Source of the DNA: Micrococcales bacterium
GTDB taxonomy: Bacteria > Actinomycetota > Actinomycetes > Actinomycetales > Microbacteriaceae
Direction: 5' to 3'
DNA length: 64,000 nucleotides
NCBI GenBank assembly: GCA_017306245.1
Contig: JAFKIY010000001.1
Location: 434,001 to 498,000 of the forward strand
The notes under the pieces were generated by a model, which made no database searches, was not told where the DNA came from, and saw only the letters and a list, made by a program, of their open reading frames with translations. Each line of letters starts with the position of its first letter. Positions within the stretch are counted from its first letter, which is position 1. Shown one piece after another: positions 17,740-25,237 of the stretch. Both the position numbers and the translations under genes were made by a program.

Positions 17740-18092
17740 TCAGCGGTCGCAGGCGCCGTTGGCGCAGTGGCGGGTGGGCTGCCTACTGAAGCGTTGGTGC
17801 AGGGCACATCCCGCGCACCACCCGAGGGTGGCTTCTAGGAGCAGGACTGTGAAGCAGACTCCGCAGAGCCCGAGAGTCACGGGTAGCGGGACCATTCCAG
17901 CGCTCATCGTCACGCACGAGATAGCAGCGAGACCGAGGGCGAGCCACCAGGCGAAGACCTTCTGCGGCGCGCCCACCCAGTGCCGACGGCGGCGGCGTGT
18001 CAGAGCACGGCCGAGGGCGAGAGTGAGGGACAGCCGGTCGCTGATGAGTACGCGCGTCGTCATGTCGAGGAGGAAGAACATGCCGAACATCT
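17740..18092 (-). pseudogene. DUF4395 gene, 3' fragment cut off by IS30
   Basis: This is the C-terminal two thirds of a DUF4395 membrane protein (MFGMFFLLDMTTRV onward; three hydrophobic segments; Cys-rich end GWCAGCALH). The gene is interrupted by the IS30 copy at 18093-19730. Removing the IS and one TCT duplicate joins this fragment in frame to 19734-19899 and yields a 172-residue protein with SIRPLQ-MFGMFF across the join. DUF4395 genes often accompany thioredoxin and rhodanese genes; the function is unknown. Confidence 0.85.
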
Positions 18093-19730
18093 CTTGGATT
18101 CCAGCGATCGTCGCAACGGTCTGATCTATGCGCTGTCCAGTAAAGCAGCGAAGTGCTCGGCGGGGGTGTCCCAATCGAGGGCTTTGCGGGGGCGGCCGTT
18201 GAGCTCGGCGGCGATGGCGGCGAGGTCGGAAACGGTGTGGATGCTGAGGTCGCTGCCCTTCGGTAAATACTGGCGCAGTAGCCCGTTGGTGTTCTCGTTC
18301 GTGCCGCGTTGCCAGGGCGAAGCGGGGTCGCAGAAGTAGACCTGCATATCGGTTGCGGCGGCGAACGCGCGATGCTCGCTCATCTCGGCGCCTTGGTCCC
18401 AGGTCAGTGTTCGACGCAGCCCCGAGGGCAGATCGGCGAGGGCCGCGATGAGGCTGTCGCGAACTGCTTCCCCGGTGCGTTCGACGGGCAGGTGACCGAG
18501 GAGCGTGTAACGAGTGGTGCGCTCGACCAGGGTCGCGACCGCTGATCGTTGCATCCCGCCGACGATCAGGTCCCCCTCCCAGTGCCCGGGCAGGACGCGA
18601 TCCTCGACCTCGGCAGGACGCTCCGCCAGCGAGGTGATCGGGTCGACGAAGCGACCAGTGCGCGCCTGCGGATCGCGGCGCGGTTTCCGCGCGCCGCGAC
18701 CCCGGCGCAACGACCGGGCGAGCTCGCGTTTGAGCTCGCCGCGCGCGTGGACGTAGACGGCCTGGTAGATCGTCTCGCAGCTCACGCGCATCCCGGGATC
18801 ATGCGGAAAGTCTCGCCGAAGCCGACGGCTGATCTGCTCCGGCGACCACCGCTTCGCGAGCTTCGCGGTCACGTAGTCGCGCAATGGTCCCTCGACGCTC
18901 AGCTTCGCCTGCCGGGGCCGCTCCCGCCGCTTCACCGAGGCTCGGTGCGCCGAGTGCGGCAGATAGCCGTGGCGACTGACCGTGTTGCGTCGCAGCTCCC
19001 GACTGATCGTCGACGGGGCGCGGCCCATCGCGACAGCGATCTGCCGGATCGACAAGCCGCCTTGCTGCAAGTCCTTCAACCGCTCTCGCTCAAGCAGGCT
19101 GAGGTAGCGGGCATCGATCACCTGCTCGACCCGACCCAGATCGACGCGCTCACCCTGATGCCAGGCCGTCCTCGGCTTTTTCACGTTCGCCAGTATTTCG
19201 GCCGACTTGTAGAGCACCACGCGCCCGTCCGGGTAGATGCGCCCCTTGGAGAACCCGCGGATGCCCTTGTCCCAGTCCAGCGCCTGATGCGACTCGACGC
19301 CCAGATGCTTCGCCGCCTCCCGCCGCGACACCCCCTCACTTCGGAGCCGGAGGAACTCCTGGCGTTTCGCATCCGCGTAAGCGCCGGTGAAAATCCCGGC
19401 GCGGTGCGCCCAGACATAGCACGTCACCCGGTTGAACCCGAGCTCGCGCGCGACCGCCGAGACATTGCCGACCTCGCCCAGGCGCGCCAGGAACGCCGCC
19501 TTCTGCTCGGGCGAGTACCGCCGCTGCGTGCTGCGCGGCGTCGACAAGCCAGCCGCCTTCACCCACCGGTAAGCCGTGCTCGGATCGACACCGACCCGCT
19601 GCGCCGCGGCTCGCACCGACCCGCCTCGATCGATCAACGCCACGAACTCAAGCCGCTGCTGCTCCGTGTACTTCCGCGCCGGCATCCCTGCTCCTCGCCA
19701 CTGGTGTTGCGACGATCGCTGGAATCCAAG
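18093..19730 (-). mobile_element. IS30-family insertion sequence, complete
   Basis: A 1638-base element with perfect 25-base terminal inverted repeats at 18093-18117 and 19706-19730 (outer ends CTTGGATTCCAGCGATCG). It is flanked by the 3-base target duplication TCT at 18090-18092 and 19731-19733. It carries one transposase gene. Precise removal restores the DUF4395 gene, so the insertion is simple and probably recent. Confidence 0.93.
18126..19685 (-). CDS. IS30-family transposase
   Basis: A 519-residue DDE transposase. Two N-terminal HTH segments (RAAAQRVGVDPSTAYRWV; SAVARELGFNRVTCYVW) and the IS30-type HTH (SIRQIAVAMGRAPSTISREL) precede the catalytic core. The acidic residues lie in GHWEGDLIVG, TWDQGAEMSEH and NENTNGLLRQYLPKG. 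The N-terminal duplication of HTH units makes it longer than the short IS30 enzymes, a form common in actinobacteria. The gene is intact, so the element may still move. Confidence 0.95.
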   Translation of the reverse strand: MPARKYTEQQRLEFVALIDRGGSVRAAAQRVGVDPSTAYRWVKAAGLSTPRSTQRRYSPEQKAAFLARLGEVGNVSAVARELGFNRVTCYVWAHRAGIFTGAYADAKRQEFLRLRSEGVSRREAAKHLGVESHQALDWDKGIRGFSKGRIYPDGRVVLYKSAEILANVKKPRTAWHQGERVDLGRVEQVIDARYLSLLERERLKDLQQGGLSIRQIAVAMGRAPSTISRELRRNTVSRHGYLPHSAHRASVKRRERPRQAKLSVEGPLRDYVTAKLAKRWSPEQISRRLRRDFPHDPGMRVSCETIYQAVYVHARGELKRELARSLRRGRGARKPRRDPQARTGRFVDPITSLAERPAEVEDRVLPGHWEGDLIVGGMQRSAVATLVERTTRYTLLGHLPVERTGEAVRDSLIAALADLPSGLRRTLTWDQGAEMSEHRAFAAATDMQVYFCDPASPWQRGTNENTNGLLRQYLPKGSDLSIHTVSDLAAIAAELNGRPRKALDWDTPAEHFAALLDSA

Positions 19731-19899
19731 TCTGCAGCGGCCTGATGCTGTCGGAGGCGAGCGTGATGGTAAGGGCGGTGATGCCTATGGCGAGGAGGAT
19801 GCCGGCGGCGATGCGGACGGCGTGCTCGTCGAGGACGGGCACCTCGTATCCGTCGACGTGTTCCCCGGTGCGGGGCGCGGTGTCGGTCGCGTGAGGCAT
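19731..19899 (-). pseudogene. DUF4395 gene, 5' fragment cut off by IS30
   Basis: The N-terminal 55 codons of the interrupted DUF4395 gene: start ATG at 19899 with a weak AAAGAAG upstream, a hydrophilic leader (GEHVDGYEVPVLDEHAVRIA), then a transmembrane segment GILLAIGITALTITLA. The last three bases (19731-19733) are the target duplication made by the IS30 insertion. See the 3' fragment at 17740-18092. Confidence 0.85.
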
Positions 19900-19919
19900 G
19901 GGCTTCTTTCTGGTGGTGG

Positions 19920-20690
19920 TCAGGCGGAGAGCGTCTGAATGATGAGGGTGGCGAGCATGGTCAGCCCCACGGCCAGCACCAGAACCCCGAACCCGGTCCG
20001 GATGCCGGCAGCCGGGAGGCGATGCGACAGTGCCAGACCGATGAAGGATCCAGCGACGGCGAGCGCGGTGAAGGTGAGGACGATGGGCCAGTGGATGGCC
20101 ACGGTCGTGATCTGGGTGAGGAAGCCGGCGGACGAGTTCACGGCGACGACTAGCAGCGATGTCCCCACTGCAGCGGCGATGGGCTGGCCGAGGAAGGTGA
20201 GGGCGGGGACGATGAGGAACCCGCCGCCTGCTCCCAGTGCCCCTGTGAGGACTCCCACGCCGAGTCCCGTAGCTGTCGTTCGGATTCCACGGACGACCGG
20301 CCGCGTCGGAGGGCGCGCCGCGCGTTCTCGTCGCGGCCGCATCATGGCGATCGCTGTGACGATCATGATCGCCGCGAACAGAACGGTGAGCACGGTTTCT
20401 GGTAGCAGCTGACCAACCATCCCGCCACCGATTCCCCCGATCAAGCCGGTCGCCGCGAAGACGCCGGCGACTTTCCAGCGCACCTCGCGTCGGCGCACAC
20501 GGAAGGCGGCGGAGACGGCGCTGGTGATAGCGACGACGAAGAGAGAGGATACGATCGTCTCCCTCGTTCCGATGCCCAGGACGAGGGAGAAGATGGGGAA
20601 AGTGAGGATGGAGCCCCCGCCGCCGAGGAGCCCGAGTGCGACACCGACAAGGGCCGCGAGAGTCATCGCGAGGATGATGGAGGTGTCCAC
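19920..20690 (-). CDS. TauE/SafE-family anion exporter
   Basis: A 256-residue membrane protein with eight or so hydrophobic segments and the two family repeats, marked by GLLGGGGSILTFPIF near residue 21 and GALGAGGGFLIVPAL near 150. TauE/SafE proteins export sulfite, sulfoacetate or related small sulfur anions. Directly downstream of a persulfide dioxygenase, which makes sulfite, the natural role is sulfite or thiosulfate export. The same pairing is seen in the staphylococcal cst operon. The gene is 17 bases after the dioxygenase gene. Confidence 0.88.
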   Translation of the reverse strand: MDTSIILAMTLAALVGVALGLLGGGGSILTFPIFSLVLGIGTRETIVSSLFVVAITSAVSAAFRVRRREVRWKVAGVFAATGLIGGIGGGMVGQLLPETVLTVLFAAIMIVTAIAMMRPRRERAARPPTRPVVRGIRTTATGLGVGVLTGALGAGGGFLIVPALTFLGQPIAAAVGTSLLVVAVNSSAGFLTQITTVAIHWPIVLTFTALAVAGSFIGLALSHRLPAAGIRTGFGVLVLAVGLTMLATLIIQTLSA

Positions 20691-20707
20691 TCGAGCTCCT
20701 CGGCCGC

Positions 20708-22117
20708 TCAGGCGGCCGTCGGCCGAGACGGCGTCGCGGCGAGCCAGGCGTTGTAGCTGCCTTCGATCTCGATGACGTCGAGGCCGGCCCGGCGCAGGGC
20801 GCTGGCGGCGACGCTGTTGCGGACGCCGCTCTGGCAGTAGGTGAGGATCTTGCCGGCGGGCAGTTCGTCGGTGTGCCAGAGGGCCCGACCACCGGAGAGC
20901 TGCGCGGCGCCGGGGATGTGCCCGGCGTTGTACTCGGTACGGTTTCGCACGTCGAGGAGGAGCGCCGCGTCGACCTGGTCCAGGTCGGTGGGGGCGATCG
21001 TCTTGGGCTGCACCGTGGGGAGGCCATCGAGTGTGGTGATGAACCCGTCGACCTGATCGATGCCGACCCGCAGCAGATGATCCCGGAACCGGGCCGCGGC
21101 GTCCCCCGAGTCGATGATGAGGACGAGCGGCCGCGTCTCGGTGTCGGGGTCGTAGACCCAGGCGCCGTAGCTGGCTGCTTTCGCGACTCCGGGCACGTTC
21201 AGCGCGCCCTGAACAGTGCCCTCGTGCACGAGGGAGTGGTGGCGGGTGTCGACCATGATGACCCGGTCGGCGTCGATGTCGGCGTCAAGATCGAAGACGC
21301 TGCGCTCGAGGAGCGGAGGAAGTTCGCCCAGCACGGCCGGTCCGACGCGGTTCTGCCGCTTCATTCGTGCGAAGTAGGCGTGTGCGTCGGGCTGATCGTT
21401 CAACAGCGTGTCGATGAATCCCTGCTCATCGCCGGCCTCGAGGTAGGGAGCCCACCAGGCGAAACGCCGCTCGTATCCGACTGTCGAGCTTGGGACGGCG
21501 CCGAGCGCCTTGCCGCAGGCGGACCCCGACCCGTGCGCGGGGAGCACCTGCACGTAGTCGGGCAGGGTGAGGAAGTGGTCGCGGAGGCTCGCGAATAGAT
21601 CCCGTGCGCCGTCGAAGCGGGTGTCGATGCCGCCTGCGGCCTCGTCCAGCAGGTCCGGGCGTCCGACGTCCCCGACGAACACGAAGTCACCGGTGAGGAC
21701 ATAGCCCGGCTCGGAGGTCGTGGCGCCGTCGATGACGAGGAAGGACAGGTGCTCGGGGGTGTGCCCGGGAGTGTGGACCGCCTCGACCGTGATGTTGCCG
21801 ACCGTGATGCGGTGACCGTGCATTATCCGGGTGGCGTCTTGGAACCCGACACCGTACTGCCAGTCCGGGCCGCCCTCGCCGGAGACATACATCGTCGCCC
21901 CGGTACGGGCTGCGAGCTCGCGGGTGCCGGAGAGGTAGTCGGCGTGGATGTGGGTCTCGGTGACCGCGGTGATGGTCATGCTGTTCTTCGCGGCGAGGTC
22001 GAGGTAGACCTGGATGTCGCGGCGCGGGTCGACGACGATCGCTTCACCGGTGCGCTGGCAGCCGATGATGTAGCTGGCGTGGGCGAGGTCGTCGTCGTAG
22101 AGGCGTTCGAGGAGCAT
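20708..22117 (-). CDS. CstB-like persulfide dioxygenase-rhodanese
   Basis: A 469-residue three-part protein. Residues 1-240 are a metallo-beta-lactamase domain with the iron-site motif THIHADYLSG (His56, His58, Asp60) and later HTPGHTPEH and LTGDFVFVGDVGRPD. Residues about 270-360 are a rhodanese-like domain without an active-site cysteine (LIIDSGDA at that place). Residues about 375-460 are an active rhodanese domain with TYCQSGVRNS (Cys near 428). This order is that of Staphylococcus CstB, which oxidises persulfides to thiosulfate or sulfite. The start is the ATG at 22117 with GGAGACC upstream; the frame remains open further back, but that part is not protein-like. Confidence 0.9.
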   Translation of the reverse strand: MLLERLYDDDLAHASYIIGCQRTGEAIVVDPRRDIQVYLDLAAKNSMTITAVTETHIHADYLSGTRELAARTGATMYVSGEGGPDWQYGVGFQDATRIMHGHRITVGNITVEAVHTPGHTPEHLSFLVIDGATTSEPGYVLTGDFVFVGDVGRPDLLDEAAGGIDTRFDGARDLFASLRDHFLTLPDYVQVLPAHGSGSACGKALGAVPSSTVGYERRFAWWAPYLEAGDEQGFIDTLLNDQPDAHAYFARMKRQNRVGPAVLGELPPLLERSVFDLDADIDADRVIMVDTRHHSLVHEGTVQGALNVPGVAKAASYGAWVYDPDTETRPLVLIIDSGDAAARFRDHLLRVGIDQVDGFITTLDGLPTVQPKTIAPTDLDQVDAALLLDVRNRTEYNAGHIPGAAQLSGGRALWHTDELPAGKILTYCQSGVRNSVAASALRRAGLDVIEIEGSYNAWLAATPSRPTAA

Positions 22118-22143
22118 AAGGGTCTCCGTCGCTTTCTTCTGGG

Positions 22144-22263
22144 TCAGTGCGTGCAAGTGCAGCGCTGGGATACGGGGACGCCCGCGAGGGCTTGTTCGAT
22201 GTGCTGGCCGCAGCCGTCCCAGGTGGGCTTGCCGCAGGAGGAGCAGGTGATTCGTGCGCACAT
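22144..22263 (-). CDS. 39-residue zinc-ribbon peptide 1
   Basis: A tiny cysteine-rich protein: MCARITCSSCGKPTWDGCGQ, then HIEQALAGVPVSQRCTCTH. It has paired CxxC motifs and is clearly a paralogue of the 61-residue product at 22650-22835. The ATG follows AAAGGACCTGGCACC. Function unknown. Its place between thioredoxin and the persulfide dioxygenase suggests a thiol or metal-binding accessory role. Too short for most gene finders; support is the paralogy, the ribosome-binding site and the tight operon spacing. Confidence 0.75.
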   Translation of the reverse strand: MCARITCSSCGKPTWDGCGQHIEQALAGVPVSQRCTCTH

Positions 22264-22277
22264 GGTGCCAGGTCCTT

Positions 22278-22643
22278 TCAGGGGGTAGCGGTGTTGGCGA
22301 GCTGGCGGCGGACGTCGTCCATGTCCAGTTCGCGGGCCTTCTCGATGAGCAGCTCGAGCTGCGGTTCGGCAAGAGCTCCCGGCTGCCGGTAGACCAGGAC
22401 GCCGTCGCGGACGACCATCAGGGTCGGAATCGAGGTGATGCGGTGGGCGGAGGCCAGAGCGGTCTCGGCCTCGGTGTCGACCTTCCCGAAGAGGATGTCG
22501 GGGTGCCTGTCGGATGCTGCATCGAATACCGGGGCGAAGGCCCGGCAGGGTCCACACCACTCAGCCCAGAAGTCGATCAGCGCGATGCCCTCGGCGTGGG
22601 TGAGCTGTTCGAAGTTCCCGGTGGTCAGTTCAACAGTTGCCAT
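22278..22643 (-). CDS. Thioredoxin
   Basis: A 121-residue classic thioredoxin: active site WCGPC at residues 29-33, cis-proline segment SIPTLMVV, and the usual C-terminal helix with a short extra tail. It would reduce disulfides and, in this operon, the persulfides left on rhodanese and regulator cysteines. It sits between the two zinc-ribbon peptides, seven bases from the upstream one. Confidence 0.93.
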   Translation of the reverse strand: MATVELTTGNFEQLTHAEGIALIDFWAEWCGPCRAFAPVFDAASDRHPDILFGKVDTEAETALASAHRITSIPTLMVVRDGVLVYRQPGALAEPQLELLIEKARELDMDDVRRQLANTATP

Positions 22644-22649
22644 CGCCGA

Positions 22650-22835
22650 TCACCGTCCGAACAGGCGGGCGAAGAAGCCACCCCGCTGAGACTGGGCGGC
22701 CTGGACTTCGGCACGGGTATGGCTGCCATTGCACCAGTCGGATGCGGGCACGGATTTCCGCACGGATGCGACGTGCTGACCGCACCCGGTCCAGGTCGTC
22801 TTTCCACAGGTGTGGCACTTCGTTGCTCTGCACAT
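22650..22835 (-). CDS. 61-residue zinc-ribbon peptide 2
   Basis: Paralogue of the peptide at 22144: MCRATKCHTCGKTTWTGCGQ, then a helical tail ending GGFFARLFGR. The cysteine pattern (MC...KCxxCGKxTWxGCGQH) is shared. It is the first gene of the leftward sulfur operon, just downstream of the CstR-type operators. The ATG follows AAGGAGATCAGCGT. Function unknown; metal or persulfide binding is a guess from the cysteines. Confidence 0.75.
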   Translation of the reverse strand: MCRATKCHTCGKTTWTGCGQHVASVRKSVPASDWCNGSHTRAEVQAAQSQRGGFFARLFGR

Positions 22836-22856
22836 ACGCTGATCTCCTTGCTCGGC

Positions 22857-22906
22857 GATACCCCGGGGAGTATCAGTTCATGTGAATACGATACCCCAGG
22901 GGGTAT
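22857..22906. promoter_or_regulatory. Twin CstR/CsoR-type operators in divergent promoter
   Basis: Two palindromes of the CsoR/CstR family type lie between the divergent peptide gene and the repressor gene: GATACCCCGGGGAGTATC at 22857-22874 and ATACCCCAGGGGGTAT at 22891-22906. CsoR-family tetramers bind such G/C tracts flanked by ATAC/GTAT. One site faces each direction, which predicts autoregulation plus control of the sulfur operon. Confidence 0.85.
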
Positions 22907-22937
22907 AGTGGTTGTCAACTCGACGGAAGGACCACCC

Positions 22938-23231
22938 ATGACCGACACCCTCGTCACCGGCGACCCGCTCGTCCACGACCCCGAAGCCAAGCGCAAAGTC
23001 GTCAACCGCCTCAAGCGAGCTCAGGGCCAGCTGGCGGCGGTCATTACGGCCGTCGAGGACGACGCGCACTGCCGCGACGTCGTGCAGCAGCTCTCCGCCG
23101 TCTCGAAGGCCCTCGACCGGGCCGGATTCCTCGTGATCTCGACCGCGCTGCGGGAATGCCTCACCGATCCGGACGCCGACGACGTCACCTCCCCCGCCGA
23201 GTTGGAGAAGCTCTTCCTCTCCCTGGCCTGA
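22938..23231 (+). CDS. CstR-like persulfide-sensing repressor (CsoR family)
   Basis: A 97-residue CsoR-family protein. Cys45 and Cys74 are present, but the position that is His in copper-sensing CsoR (25 residues after the first Cys, residue 70) is Ala. Loss of that histidine with both cysteines kept is the mark of CstR, which senses persulfide by forming polysulfide links between cysteines. Two operators lie just upstream, and the divergent operon encodes persulfide-handling proteins, so the role fits. The ATG is at 22938 after GGAAGGACCACCC. Confidence 0.88.
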   Translation: MTDTLVTGDPLVHDPEAKRKVVNRLKRAQGQLAAVITAVEDDAHCRDVVQQLSAVSKALDRAGFLVISTALRECLTDPDADDVTSPAELEKLFLSLA

Positions 23232-23399
23232 ACCGGTCAGGCCCGCTCCTCGGGGCCCTCGCCTGGTGACCTGGGAGGAGTTCGACGATTCCCGTGTCGA
23301 ACACCGTTAGTCTTCCCAGGGCGCTGTTCGCATGGGACCGGCGCTGAACAATGATGTGTTGAAGCATTCACAGTGATGCCAGATGAGGAGCGGTGCTTC

Positions 23400-24287
23400 G
23401 TGCTTTTGACGAGTCTTCCCAGCCCCCCACCGTCGTGGGCACAGTTCACCCTCGGGCCGCTCACAATCCACACCTACGCGCTGTGCATCATCGCCGGGAT
23501 CATCGCCGCCGTGATCATCACCCAACGACGCCTGTCGGCACGAGGCGCGGAGGACGGCGTGGTTGTCGACATCGTCATCTGGGCTGTCCCGATCGGCATC
23601 ATCGGAGCCCGGTTCTATCACGTGTTCACCCACGTCGGGGACTACTTCTATCCGGGCGCGAACCTCGGGAACATCTTCGCCATCTGGGACGGCGGCAACG
23701 CCCTCTACGGGTCCCTCCTGGGCGGCGCTGTCGGTGCGTACATCGGCTGCCGACGAACCGGTATCCGGCTGTGGTCCTTCGCCGACGCTCTCGCGCCCGC
23801 GATGCTCATCGCGCAGTCCATGGGTCGGATCGGCAACTACTTCAACCACGAACTCTTCGGGCTGCCCACCACGCTGCCGTGGGGGCTCGAGATCCTGCCG
23901 ACGGACACCATGTTCCCGGACGGCCTCCCGGCCGGAACGCTGTTCCACCCGCTGTTCCTGTACGAGATCATCTGGAACCTGATCGGCGTGGCGATCATCC
24001 TCCTCCTCGAGCGCAGATACCGGTTCCGGTGGGGACGAACCTTCGCCCTCTATATGATCTGGTACGGCCTCGGACGCAGCTGGCTCGAGGCCATCAGGAT
24101 CGACCCCACCAGCGACGCCCTGTTCGGCATCCCCGCGAACGTCTGGGCATCCGTCGTCGTCGTCGCCCTCGGCATCGCGCTATTCGTCGTCCAGGGGCGA
24201 CGACACCCCGAACCCGAACCCTCCGTGTACCAAGAAGGACGCGCGCCAGCGGTGGAACATCAGCCCAGCAGCGCAGACGAGAGCTGA
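23400..24287 (+). CDS. lgt: Prolipoprotein diacylglyceryl transferase (Lgt)
   Basis: A roughly 295-residue membrane enzyme that moves diacylglycerol from phosphatidylglycerol to the lipobox cysteine of lipoproteins. It has about seven transmembrane segments and the Lgt motifs DGGNALYGSLLGG and MGRIGNYFNHELFG (the conserved Arg and Asn region). The GTG at 23400 follows GAGGAG; an in-frame ATG at 23373 is possible. A chromosomal lgt is expected elsewhere, so this is probably an extra copy serving island lipoproteins such as those at 17342, 48263, 49100 and 60840. Confidence 0.92.
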   Translation: MLLTSLPSPPPSWAQFTLGPLTIHTYALCIIAGIIAAVIITQRRLSARGAEDGVVVDIVIWAVPIGIIGARFYHVFTHVGDYFYPGANLGNIFAIWDGGNALYGSLLGGAVGAYIGCRRTGIRLWSFADALAPAMLIAQSMGRIGNYFNHELFGLPTTLPWGLEILPTDTMFPDGLPAGTLFHPLFLYEIIWNLIGVAIILLLERRYRFRWGRTFALYMIWYGLGRSWLEAIRIDPTSDALFGIPANVWASVVVVALGIALFVVQGRRHPEPEPSVYQEGRAPAVEHQPSSADES

Positions 24288-24382
24288 ACGCCACCCACAC
24301 CTCCAGCTGTCAGCTAGTTCTGTCTAAGCGATCACGGACACAACGCCTCTTGACGTGGTGCGCCGAAAATCCCTGCCGAGAG

Positions 24383-24460
24383 GGGTTTCCGAAGATCGTT
24401 TGTGGCGCCTCATAAGGAGCCACCGGGCCAGTGACGCCAAAACGATCGTTTCTGGTGTGA
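24383..24460. other. Res-like recombination site B
   Basis: The palindrome AAACGATCGTTT at 24440-24451 is preceded at 24397-24406 by CGTTTGTGGC. Site C at 31227-31282 has the same two elements with nearly the same spacing (48.5 against 49.5 bases to the palindrome centre) and the same orientation. The left part begins with GGGG (24383) and has ATAAG at 24410-24414, a form reminiscent of Tn3-family ends. Probably a resolvase target or a transposon scar. Confidence 0.45.
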
Positions 24461-24556
24461 CGGACGACGGCATGCGGAAGATCATCCGGGTTACCCGACC
24501 CGGTTTGCGCCGGGCGTACGCTGATGGTCTCGATCGCGGAAGACAGGACGACGACC

Positions 24557-25237
24557 ATGGGCGACTCGGCACAGGGGCCACGCGGTTCGCTGCTCTATGT
24601 GGAGGATGACACGGAGATCGCTGCGCTGACGGTCGAAGTGCTGGAAGAGGTGTACGACGTCGAGCATGCCTCGGACGGCGAGACCGCGCTCCGGTTCGCG
24701 CTGAGCAGGCGGTACGACGCGATGGTCGTCGATCGACGTCTGCCCGGCATGGACGGTGTGGATTTCATCCGTGCCGTGCGTACCGCGCACATCACGACGC
24801 CGGTCCTGATGCTGACCGCGCTCGGCACCGTGGACGATCGTGTCACCGGTCTCGACGGCGGAGCGAACGACTACCTGGTGAAGCCGTTCGATTACGACGA
24901 GCTGCTGGCGCGCCTTCGGGCGCTGCGACGCGCGTTCAGGGCTGATGGGGTACGTCGACGCCTCGGCGAGTGGGTGTTCACGCCGGACGCCCAGGCCGCG
25001 TACGATCCATCTGGAATCCGAGTGGCGCTGATGGCGACGGAGAGCGCGCTCCTGGAGCTGTTGAGCACCAGCCCCGAGCACGTGTTCAGTCGGGAGGAGA
25101 TCCTCCGCGCCGTGTTCCATGAAGGAGATACGACGAGTTCGGTGGACACGTACGTGCACTATGTGCGGCGCAAGACGTCCCCCGACATGATCGAGACCGT
25201 CCGCGCACGCGGCTACCGCGCGGGAACACCGTCATGA
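24557..25237 (+). CDS. OmpR-type response regulator
   Basis: A 226-residue two-component regulator. The receiver domain has the acidic pair VEDD (residues 15-18), phospho-acceptor Asp59 (VVDRRLPGMDG) and the Lys of VKPFDYDE near 109. A winged-helix DNA-binding domain follows (FSREEILRAVF; SVDTYVHYVRRK). The ATG at 24557 is favoured because the frame upstream is not conserved-looking. Its stop overlaps the histidine kinase start. Together with the kinase it probably controls the adjacent flavin electron-transfer genes, though these are convergent rather than in the same operon. Confidence 0.9.
   Translation: MGDSAQGPRGSLLYVEDDTEIAALTVEVLEEVYDVEHASDGETALRFALSRRYDAMVVDRRLPGMDGVDFIRAVRTAHITTPVLMLTALGTVDDRVTGLDGGANDYLVKPFDYDELLARLRALRRAFRADGVRRRLGEWVFTPDAQAAYDPSGIRVALMATESALLELLSTSPEHVFSREEILRAVFHEGDTTSSVDTYVHYVRRKTSPDMIETVRARGYRAGTPS

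Noticed and set aside
18093..19730. Inverted 25-base flanks read as a palindromic IS30 target site
   Set aside because: The 25-base repeats are the IS termini; with them as ends a TCT duplication appears and DUF4395 is restored in frame.
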